Positions 57,513-64,000 of a stretch of DNA of 64,000 nucleotides are shown piece by piece. The notes beneath the pieces were generated by a model, which was not told where the DNA came from, did not search any database, and was given only the letters and a program-made list of their open reading frames with translations. The stretch is from assembly GCF_900109775.1 (NCBI RefSeq), contig NZ_FOAX01000002.1, forward strand, positions 310,001 to 374,000, written 5' to 3'. Numbering within the stretch: position 1 is the first letter of the stretch; every line of letters begins with the position of its first letter. Both the position numbers and the translations under genes were made by a program. Source of the stretch: Pseudoxanthomonas sp. GM95. Its GTDB lineage: Bacteria > Pseudomonadota > Gammaproteobacteria > Xanthomonadales > Xanthomonadaceae.

Positions 57513-57766
57513 CCCATCTGCGCTTGAGCATGGCCAGTACGGTCCCGTAATTCGACATGAAAACGCTGGCGGCGTGCCAACGCGGGAAAACTCAATCACC
57601 CGACTCTATTAAGCCCAGGAGGCAGGTGCGCGCGGACCAGTGTGCGACAAGCGTGTGTCAGGGACGGACCCGCAAAGCCACATGGCGTGCACCACGCTAG
57701 GCGTCATGGCGTCAGGCCTCTTGCGATGGAGAATGCTCGATCCGACCTCGAGTCAGGCGTTACGCA

Positions 57767-58162
57767 CTATTGCTCCTGGCTCGCCGCGTAACGGGATCGG
57801 GCGTCCTCGATGCGCGCGATGTTGCTGACCACCCATGTCGAGAGTGTCTCGACAGGCTCGAGGAACTCCCGTCCGAAATCCGTCAACGCGTAGTCCACGC
57901 GCACGGGCGCAACGGGAGTGACGGTCCGGGACACAAAACCCGTCTCTTCCAGGCTGCGCAGCGTGCCGGTGAGCACCTTCTGGCTCACGGTCCCGAGCTC
58001 GCGTCGCAGCACGTTGAACCGAAGAGGTCCGCCGCGAAGCGCCCTGATGACCAACAGCGTCCACTTGTCGGTGATCTGCCCGAGCATCTGGTTGATATAG
58101 ATGCAGTTGCTGGTTTCTTTTTGGATACCTGAGCACGCAACGGTGCCTTCTTGTGAAGTCAT
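57767..58162 (-). CDS. HxlR-family transcriptional regulator
   Basis: 131 residues from the ATG at 58162 (MTSQEGTVACSGIQ). Winged helix with ITDKWTLLVIRALRGGPLRF, SQKVLTGTLRSLEETGFV and a beta wing (RVDYALTDFGREFLEP). Cysteines lie near residues 10 and 20; in HxlR regulators such as YodB, QorR and HypR the N-terminal Cys senses quinones or disulfide stress. The gene is divergent from the flavin reductase and probably controls it and the pirin. A TGACCA/TGGTCA inverted repeat spans its start. Confidence 0.9.
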   Translation of the reverse strand: MTSQEGTVACSGIQKETSNCIYINQMLGQITDKWTLLVIRALRGGPLRFNVLRRELGTVSQKVLTGTLRSLEETGFVSRTVTPVAPVRVDYALTDFGREFLEPVETLSTWVVSNIARIEDARSRYAASQEQ

Positions 58163-58198
58163 GACCACTCTCTATAGTTGGGATCACGCAAATGGTCA
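58162..58198. promoter_or_regulatory. Possible HxlR operator
   Basis: TGACCA at 58162-58167 and TGGTCA at 58193-58198 form a 6-bp inverted repeat with a 25-bp spacer containing TATAGT-like sequence. It overlaps the regulator start codon and its promoter region. A binding site for autoregulation is plausible, but arms this short could be chance. Confidence 0.3.
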
Positions 58199-58284
58199 CA
58201 GGCGGTTGCCAGCCGCGGTGCCGCCAAGCTTTCGAGCAATGACTTCTTGCGCTTCGCTTGGCAGATCAATTCGGGAAAACGTAC

Positions 58285-58875
58285 GTGACGAAAAAGCTCA
58301 ATATCGCCATTGTAATTGGCTCAACACGCGACACGCGCATGGCTGACAAACCCGCGCGTTGGATCCTGGACCAGGCCAACGCTCGGGGCGACATGGAGGC
58401 AGAGATCCTCGACCTGCGGGACTTCTCGCTGCCTTTGTTCGACGAGATGGCTTCCAATCTCTACATGCCCAGCAAGAGTCCCGAAGCCCAGCGCTGGCAG
58501 CAGGAGGTCGACAAGTACGACGGCTACATTTTCGTCGTGGCCGAGTACAACCATTCGATCACCGGCGCGCTGAAGAACGCGCTCGATCAGGCCTACAACG
58601 AGTGGAATCGCAAGCCCTTCACCGCCATCGCCTACGGCGGCATGGGTGGGGCACGGGCACTGGAACACTTGCGCGGCATCGCGGTTGAACTGCAGATGGT
58701 CTCGACCCGCACGGCCGTCCACATCGGCGGCGCGGACTTCTTCGCGATCTTTCCGATGGGGGGCAACCTCGCGATGGAGGCGATCGAGAAGGGTCTATTC
58801 AACCAGACCAAGGCCGCGTTGGACGAGCTTGTCTGGTGGGCGAAGGCGACCACTGCGGCCAAGGCAGCGGCCTGA
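58285..58875 (+). CDS. NADPH-dependent FMN reductase family protein
   Basis: 196 residues from GTG 58285 (MTKKLNIAIVIGSTR), with a GGGA site upstream; a TTG at 58258 gives a longer form. Flavodoxin-like fold: IVIGSTRDTR binds the FMN phosphate and VAEYNHSITGALKNALDQA is the second flavin loop. Members reduce quinones, azo dyes or flavins at NADPH cost. Divergent from the HxlR regulator and followed closely by the pirin gene, so a quinone or electrophile detoxification unit is likely. Confidence 0.87.
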   Translation: MTKKLNIAIVIGSTRDTRMADKPARWILDQANARGDMEAEILDLRDFSLPLFDEMASNLYMPSKSPEAQRWQQEVDKYDGYIFVVAEYNHSITGALKNALDQAYNEWNRKPFTAIAYGGMGGARALEHLRGIAVELQMVSTRTAVHIGGADFFAIFPMGGNLAMEAIEKGLFNQTKAALDELVWWAKATTAAKAAA

Positions 58876-58891
58876 CATGGAGGGAGTTGGC

Positions 58892-59725
58892 ATGCTCAAG
58901 GACCACGCCCACTCCGGTGATGCGTCGAGAGCGGTGATCCAGCGCACGCGCGGCGAGCGACATGGTCCGCTCACCCGGCTGATCAGCCCGAACGGGCTTG
59001 GCCGCACCCTCAAGCCCTTCGTGCTGCTCGACGTGTTCCAGAAGGACGGCGCCGCATCGCGATTTGGTTTGCACCCGCACTCTGGCATCGCAACGGTGAC
59101 TTATGTTGCCGAGGGCACGGCGAACTACACAGATCCGAGCGGTGAGTCTGGAATCCTTGCCGATGGCAGCCTGGAATGGATGAAGGCCGGACGCGGGATG
59201 TGGCACGCCGGCGGTTCGGAGGCCGGCGCCCTGATTGGGATCCAGCTTTGGGTCGCACTGCCGCCAGCGCTTGAGCTGACACCATACGAGTCTGCCTACA
59301 TTGCGGCCGATCAGATCGACAGCGATGGTCCGGCGCGGGTCCTGCTCGGAACGTCCGGGACGGTGGGGTCGCGCATCGACGTGGACCTTCCGGTCAATTA
59401 TTTCGCTGTGTCGCTTGCGGCCGGGAGCTCGTGGTCCTACCGGGCGCCGGCCGGGCACCGCGTCCTGTGGCTCGCCGTCGTCAAAGGCCATCTGGTGTCG
59501 CCCGAGGTCGCTCACGGCGAGCTGGTCGTCTTCGATGAAACCGATGCGCCCGTGATGCTCACCACCAACGTCGACACCATCTTCGTGATCGGCTCGGCGG
59601 AACCGCATGAGCACGACCTGGTGATGGGACGCTATTCGATCCACACCAGCGGGGAGGCGCTGGCGGCCGGGGAGCGCCAGATTGAAGAACTGGCCGTCCA
59701 GCTGCGTGCCTCCGGCCGCCTGTAA
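58892..59725 (+). CDS. Pirin family protein
   Basis: 277 residues from the ATG at 58892, 6 bp after GGAGGGA; an ATG at 58877 is less well placed. Double cupin. The metal motif is FGLHPHSGIATVTY near 60, with the third ligand region MKAGRGMWHAGGSE near 105. The C-terminal cupin half lacks metal ligands, as usual. Bacterial pirins such as YhaK and YhhW can act as quercetinases or redox sensors. Co-transcription with the flavin reductase supports a role in aromatic or electrophile stress. Confidence 0.87.
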   Translation: MLKDHAHSGDASRAVIQRTRGERHGPLTRLISPNGLGRTLKPFVLLDVFQKDGAASRFGLHPHSGIATVTYVAEGTANYTDPSGESGILADGSLEWMKAGRGMWHAGGSEAGALIGIQLWVALPPALELTPYESAYIAADQIDSDGPARVLLGTSGTVGSRIDVDLPVNYFAVSLAAGSSWSYRAPAGHRVLWLAVVKGHLVSPEVAHGELVVFDETDAPVMLTTNVDTIFVIGSAEPHEHDLVMGRYSIHTSGEALAAGERQIEELAVQLRASGRL

Positions 59726-59804
59726 TACCCGCGACCCACTCACAAGCTCCCAGTTCTCGGAGGACCCATGGTGCGGATGGCTGCTTCTGACCGGAAGATT
59801 AGGC

Positions 59805-60995
59805 CTATTGAACGGTCAGGGCGGCAGCCGCCTGTGGTTCGATCCGGATGTCCGACAGCCCAAGCCAGCTAGCCATGAGATCGAGTTCCTCACGAAGTCG
59901 CCTGGCTGTGTCACGTGGAGGGTCGGGCTCGAGGTGGGCACGCTGGACGATGAGGATTCCGGACTTGCGATCAGCCTTCAGATCGACGCGTGCGACGATT
60001 TGGCCGTCCATCAGGAATGGCAGCACGTAGTAACCATGCTCACGCTTGTGCGCAGGCGTGTAGATCTCCAGGCGATAGTGGAAACCGAACAACCGCAGAG
60101 TTCGTGGCCGATGCCAGATGAGCGGGTCGAATGGCGATAGAAGCGTGGCGCCGTCTGTCTTGCGTCCTGCACTTGCGTCGCGATGCAGATAGGCCTGCTG
60201 CTTCCAGCCTTTGACCCGGACTATGGCGAGCGTTCCATCCTCAACGAGGTCCTGTATCGGCGCTGCCACGTCCGCTGCCGGAATCCGGTAGTAATCGCGT
60301 AGGTCTTCGGCTGTGGCGATGCCTAATGCCTTCGCCGAGCGCGCAAGCAAGTTCCGTTGCGCGTCACGTGCAGTTGGCGTTGCTTGGGCCTGGATGGCGG
60401 CTGGAAGCACCCGTTCCGGTAGGTCATAGACGCGCTCGAAACTGCCGCGCCGATGCGTGGAGGTGATCAAGCCCGCCCAGAACAGCCATTCCAGCGCGTG
60501 CTTGGCATCGCTCCAGGCCCACATGCCCTTGGATACCTTGCTGCCGGCGAGATCTGAAGCCGCCTGGGGGCCGTCGCTGCGGATGCGGTCCAGCATGGCA
60601 TCGGCTTCACCACGGCGGCTGCCTGCAAATGGCTCGAGCTGTTTCCACACGCCGATTCCCTGGCGAGCGCGCTCCATCCGCCATCGCAGCAGCGGATGAA
60701 CATCCAGGGGGAGCAGGGAAGCCTCATGTCCCCAGTATTCGAACAGGCGCTTGGCCTTGCTGCAGATCACCGCGTCCAGCAGCGATCGATCATAGGCACC
60801 CAGGCGCGAGTACAAAGGCATGTAGTGCGCCCGGACCAGCACATTGACGCTGTCGATCTGCAGCAGGCCAAGGCGTGCGATCGACCTGCGCAGGCCAGCC
60901 GCGTCAGCAGCTCCGTCGCGATGCAAGGAATTGAATCCTTGCGCTGTCAGCGCGATGCGTCGTGCTTCGCCAAGGGAGAACTCGGCTTTAACCAT
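59805..60995 (-). CDS. YcaQ-like DNA glycosylase
   Basis: 396 residues, HTH_42/DUF1006 family. YcaQ (AlkX) excises alkylated bases and unhooks interstrand crosslinks. The N-terminal winged-helix region has LGLLQIDSVNVLVRAHY near 43-59, where QxD stands in place of the QxQ of AlkZ; QxD is the form seen in the AlkX branch. YWGHEASLLP near 90 is the other family motif. TLLSPFDPLIWHRPRTLRLF near 290 and the C-terminal barrel are intact. The gene faces the pirin gene with 79 bp between their stops. Confidence 0.85.
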   Translation of the reverse strand: MVKAEFSLGEARRIALTAQGFNSLHRDGAADAAGLRRSIARLGLLQIDSVNVLVRAHYMPLYSRLGAYDRSLLDAVICSKAKRLFEYWGHEASLLPLDVHPLLRWRMERARQGIGVWKQLEPFAGSRRGEADAMLDRIRSDGPQAASDLAGSKVSKGMWAWSDAKHALEWLFWAGLITSTHRRGSFERVYDLPERVLPAAIQAQATPTARDAQRNLLARSAKALGIATAEDLRDYYRIPAADVAAPIQDLVEDGTLAIVRVKGWKQQAYLHRDASAGRKTDGATLLSPFDPLIWHRPRTLRLFGFHYRLEIYTPAHKREHGYYVLPFLMDGQIVARVDLKADRKSGILIVQRAHLEPDPPRDTARRLREELDLMASWLGLSDIRIEPQAAAALTVQ

Positions 60996-61104
60996 ACCGC
61001 CTCAAGCTCCGATCAACAGCAGAAGGAGTTGGTTCTACCTGCAGCGCGCTAATCGGTTGGTGAAGAGCTTCGCTTTCTGCGGCTTCTGACTGATCGAGCA
61101 AGAT

Positions 61105-61129
61105 GGAGCCTCGGGTCTACCGAGGCTCC
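61105..61129 (-). terminator. Hairpin after the His-rich gene
   Basis: Perfect 10-bp stem, arms 61105-61114 and 61120-61129 (GGAGCCTCGG and complement), loop GTCTA, located 11 bp past the stop of the minus-strand gene at 61140. The U-run after it is weak (CATCTTG). Confidence 0.55.
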
Positions 61130-61139
61130 TGGCGAGCGT

Positions 61140-61616
61140 TTAAGCCTCGATGCCCCACTTGTGGGCGTCGGCCGGCTTTTCCTTGTAGATCACGCCTGCG
61201 AAATCGACATGCAGTTCGGTCCAATCTCCCTCGCCCTGGTAGGCCAGGACCTCGAAGTGCTTGGGCTTGCGCTCCGGTTCTCCTTCGACCGTCCAGCCGG
61301 CTTTGCCGACGGCCTTCAAGATCAATTCCGGATCGGCCGCAACATCGGGATGGTGATGCTTGGGGCCGTGGTGAGGCTTCTTGTGTTCGATGTCCACAGG
61401 ATGCCCGCCCTTCTTGCTGATCCGGAGGACCTTGATCTCCGAGGGCCGTCGCTCGCCTTCCAGGGTAACGGTCAAGCCTTCCACAAGCGGGAAAGCTTCA
61501 GCGCCCTTGGGACCCAGGTCGGCAAGGTGGGTCTGGCCCTTGGAAAGCACGGTGAAGCGATGGGCGAAGACATTTTCGATCACGCCACGCAGGGCGATCT
61601 TTTCATGGTGCGGCAT
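61140..61616 (-). CDS. Hypothetical protein with His-rich linker
   Basis: 158 residues, no signal peptide. Residues 1-70 look like a small beta-barrel (LRGVIENVFAHRFTVLSKG; VTLEGERRPSEIKVLRIS). A His/Lys/Pro linker follows (HKKPHHGPKHHHPD, about 78-91) that could bind metal. The C-terminal part (LILKAVGKAGWTVEGEPE; GDWTELHVDFAGVIYKE) resembles a PepSY-like fold. I do not recognise the family. It sits between the YcaQ-like gene and the second cardiolipin-synthase-like gene, on the same strand. Confidence 0.72.
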   Translation of the reverse strand: MPHHEKIALRGVIENVFAHRFTVLSKGQTHLADLGPKGAEAFPLVEGLTVTLEGERRPSEIKVLRISKKGGHPVDIEHKKPHHGPKHHHPDVAADPELILKAVGKAGWTVEGEPERKPKHFEVLAYQGEGDWTELHVDFAGVIYKEKPADAHKWGIEA

Positions 61617-61725
61617 GCATTTCTCCGTAGGGCGCCCAACCGCGGGCGCTCATCCTTCATTGCGTCCCTCGCGTTGATTTCAATTTGCGTGCCTCACCGC
61701 GACGCGGAGCCGTTCAGGCACATGC

Positions 61726-62991
61726 TCACAGCTGCGACTTGAAGGGCAGTACCAGGGTTTCGAACAGCCTTTCGGAAAGGGATCTGTGCTGCCAATGCTC
61801 GAGGGTGTAACGCTTGGACTTTTTAAGATCGAGCTCGAAGACCGCGCTCAGGCGCTCGGCCATGTCGGGGTCGTACATGTTGAGGCTGGCTTCGTCGTTG
61901 AGCCTGAAGGAGCGGATGTCGAAATTGGTCGAACCCACCGAGACCAGCAGCTTGTCGATGATGAGCAGCTTGGTGTGCAGCATCGTGGGCTGGAACTCAT
62001 GGATTTCGATCCCTGCCTGCAGCAATGGTCCCCAGCTTGCCTTGGACGCCAGGCGCACGGAGCTCGAATCGATATGCGGGCCGGGCAGCATGACCCGGAT
62101 CTTGACGCCGCGGGCCGCCGCATCACGCAGCGCCTTGGAAATCAGGTCATCAGGGACGAAGTAGGCCGCTGCCAGATCGATGCTCGTCGCTGCGGCTGCG
62201 ATGGAAAGCAGGTACATGAGGTGCATGCTCTCGCTGCCGCCTGCAGGGGAGGCGAGGAACAGCTGTGCATCGGTATCGCCAGCCGGTGGGAGCTCTGGAT
62301 AGAACTCAGGGTCATGCAGGACCCGGCCAGTGCTTTTGATCCAGTTGTCGTTGAACGCCGCCTGCACCTGGGCCACGACAGGGCCTTCGATCCGATAGTG
62401 CGTATCCCGCCAGTGTTCGGGGTCCTGCGCGTTGCCCATCCACTGGTCGGCAACGCCGACGCCGCCGGTAAGGCCGATCTTCCCATCGACCACCAGCAGC
62501 TTGCGGTGGGTGCGATTGTTGACCCGGTGCAGGTTGTACCAGGCCAGCGGACGGTAGCGATGCACTTCAACGCCGGCCTGTTCCATCTTCTGGATCAGCG
62601 CGTTGTCCATCTTGAGGCTGCCACCCCAGTCGATTGTTGTACGGACTGCAACGCCGGCACGGGCACGCTCGCACAACACCTCGCTGAACGCACGTCCGAT
62701 ATCGCCAGACCAGTAGATGTAGGTCTCGAACGTGATGGTCTGCCGGGCCGAGCGCATGGCGTCGAGCATCGCCGGGAAGATCTCCGCGCCATTGTTCAGC
62801 ACCTCGATCTTGTTGCCCGGCAGGATGGTCGGCCCCAGAAGTGCAGACATCTGGCGCTTGAACATCGGGTCGGTGACGTTGTATTCGTGCGTAGGGATAT
62901 GTTCGAGCTTCTTTTCGGGCGTGGCGAAATTCAGCGCGAACAGCACCGCGACCAGGGTCGCCACCACCGCGCCCGCAATGATCCAAAACAT
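61726..62991 (-). CDS. Cardiolipin synthase-like phospholipase D protein, second copy
   Basis: 421 residues from the ATG at 62991 (MFWIIAGAVVATLVAVLFAL), one N-terminal helix, two HKD motifs (THRKLLVVDGKIGLTGG near 170 and LHTKLLIIDKLLVSVGSTN near 340). It is homologous along its full length to the protein at 56220-57512, from NFATPEKKLEH near the start to FKSQL at the end, but lies on the opposite strand. Both look catalytically intact. The N-terminus differs most, mainly in the membrane helix. Confidence 0.86.
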   Translation of the reverse strand: MFWIIAGAVVATLVAVLFALNFATPEKKLEHIPTHEYNVTDPMFKRQMSALLGPTILPGNKIEVLNNGAEIFPAMLDAMRSARQTITFETYIYWSGDIGRAFSEVLCERARAGVAVRTTIDWGGSLKMDNALIQKMEQAGVEVHRYRPLAWYNLHRVNNRTHRKLLVVDGKIGLTGGVGVADQWMGNAQDPEHWRDTHYRIEGPVVAQVQAAFNDNWIKSTGRVLHDPEFYPELPPAGDTDAQLFLASPAGGSESMHLMYLLSIAAAATSIDLAAAYFVPDDLISKALRDAAARGVKIRVMLPGPHIDSSSVRLASKASWGPLLQAGIEIHEFQPTMLHTKLLIIDKLLVSVGSTNFDIRSFRLNDEASLNMYDPDMAERLSAVFELDLKKSKRYTLEHWQHRSLSERLFETLVLPFKSQL

Positions 62992-63195
62992 CGTGTAAGT
63001 GTCCCCAAGGTCGAGTCGCGGCATCCCGCCAGCGCGGAATTGTCAGCAAACGCGCTTCACGCAGGATGTGAAGGTCTGTCGGTGCAACGCAGCGCCGTTG
63101 CGCGGCCACGATCGGGCGGGCGTTTGGCCTGACAGGCCTATACATCTGCTGCACGAACCTGCACTCAGAATGCGCGCCCACGACAGGAGTGCCCC

Positions 63196-63996
63196 ATGAA
63201 GATGCTTGCCGGCTGCGAACTGCTCCTGGAGGCAGAAGCGCCAAGCCCGGTGGTCTCCATGCTTCGGCCCCGCGATGCGCAATGCGTGTGGCGGGTCGAC
63301 GGGCGTACCGGCTTCCAGTCGCGGCATGCCTTTGAAGAGTACTTGGATACCTTCGGCAACTTCTGCCAGCGCTTCTGGGTCCCCGAAGGCCAGATGCGGG
63401 TTTCCATCGAGGCCACCCTGGACGCCGATGACGCGCTTGCATTCGATGAGGCGGCTGGGCTTGTCACGCCGTTTGCGTTGCCCGCGCAGACGCTGCAGTT
63501 CACCCTGCCGAGCCGGTACTGCGCATCGGACCGTCCCGAGCTGCTCGCACTGGCGACGAAGATCGTCAACGGCTTTGCGCCCGGGTATGCGCAGGTGGAA
63601 GCGATCCGGGCCTGGATCCGGCAGAACATCGAGTATCGCTATGGCGTGAGCGACGCGCACAGCTGTGCGCGCGACACCATCGAGCAGCGGGTGGGGGTGT
63701 GCCGTGATTTTGCGCACGTCGGCATCGCGCTGTGTCGGGCACTGGATATCCCGGCGCGCATGGTGGTCGGCTGGTTGCATGGTCTCGAACCAATGGACCT
63801 GCATGCATGGTTCGAAGCCTACGTCGGCGATGCCTGGTACACCTTCGACGCGACCCAGCCCGAGCGTAGGGCAGGGCGCGCGGTGATCGGCTACGGACGC
63901 GATGCGGCCGATGTGGCATTCCTCATGAGCTATGGATCGCTCAAGACCCTATCGGTCAACGTCTGGACCCGGGCCGAGCAGGCGCAGTTCGCCTAG
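63196..63996 (+). CDS. Transglutaminase-like domain protein
   Basis: 266 residues, ATG at 63196 after ACAGGAG. A beta-rich N-terminal domain (about 1-110) precedes a transglutaminase/protease-like core with the triad Cys in GVCRDFAHVGIALC, His in MDLHAWFEAYVG and Asp in WYTFDATQPE. No signal peptide, so probably cytosolic. Family members act as peptidases, amidases or crosslinkers. The gene is divergent from the cardiolipin-synthase-like copy and ends 4 bp before the window edge. Confidence 0.87.
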   Translation: MKMLAGCELLLEAEAPSPVVSMLRPRDAQCVWRVDGRTGFQSRHAFEEYLDTFGNFCQRFWVPEGQMRVSIEATLDADDALAFDEAAGLVTPFALPAQTLQFTLPSRYCASDRPELLALATKIVNGFAPGYAQVEAIRAWIRQNIEYRYGVSDAHSCARDTIEQRVGVCRDFAHVGIALCRALDIPARMVVGWLHGLEPMDLHAWFEAYVGDAWYTFDATQPERRAGRAVIGYGRDAADVAFLMSYGSLKTLSVNVWTRAEQAQFA

Positions 63997-64000
63997 ATCA

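Overview
This is a GC-rich, densely coded bacterial chromosome segment. Its gene content and order (dprA–smg–topA–tsaC against def–fmt–rsmB, DUF4124 proteins, ydbST-like PH proteins, a RibA with a degenerate RibB-like front, OpgH, a giant NdvB) suggest a gammaproteobacterium of the Xanthomonadaceae (Stenotrophomonas, Pseudoxanthomonas or Xanthomonas-like). No rRNA, tRNA, CRISPR array, prophage or insertion sequence was recognised. The assignment rests on recognised gene order and protein motifs, not on a database search.

Layout. 1–31 kb is mostly housekeeping: valine catabolism (mmsB), two DUF4124 envelope proteins, tsaC, topA, two membrane proteins with GYF_2 heads (one fused to a pilin-like segment), smg, dprA, a LysM protein, def–fmt–rsmB, a lipopolysaccharide/glycan block (ArnT-like transferase, O-antigen ligase, WaaE-like GT2, CDP-glycerol transferase-like protein), PH-domain proteins, ribA, lpxL, dtd, rpoD, opgH, ilvA and an MFS exporter. 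Two copies of a REP-like hairpin lie between convergent genes near 1.0 and 18.7 kb.

31.1–41.2 kb is a sugar-catabolic locus and the most coherent system in the window. A plus-strand operon encodes a Tat-exported TIM-barrel protein, a GMC flavoprotein with a predicted [3Fe-4S] motif, its Tat-signal small subunit and a secreted DUF1080 protein. It converges on a minus-strand operon encoding a cytosolic TIM-barrel protein, an MFS transporter, a Gfo/Idh dehydrogenase and an exported TIM-barrel protein. A perfect bidirectional terminator separates them. A LacI-family repressor is transcribed divergently from the second operon, and the palindrome TGCAATCGATTGCA occurs at the outer end of both operons. 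The inferred role is periplasmic oxidation of glycosides to 3-keto sugars, cleavage, import and cytosolic reduction or isomerisation, under one repressor.

41.2–43.2 kb is a sparse pocket with four small unrecognised genes. 43.2–52.1 kb is a roughly 2,890-residue cyclic beta-1,2-glucan synthase (NdvB) with a translationally coupled small protein. 52.3–54.7 kb holds an RsbQ-like hydrolase, a PAS histidine kinase and a single-domain response regulator: a Bacillus RsbQP-like input joined to a two-component output.

54.9–64 kb is accessory: two inverted paralogous cardiolipin-synthase-like genes flank an HxlR regulator, a flavin reductase, a pirin, a YcaQ-like DNA glycosylase and a His-rich protein. 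A transglutaminase-like gene closes the window.
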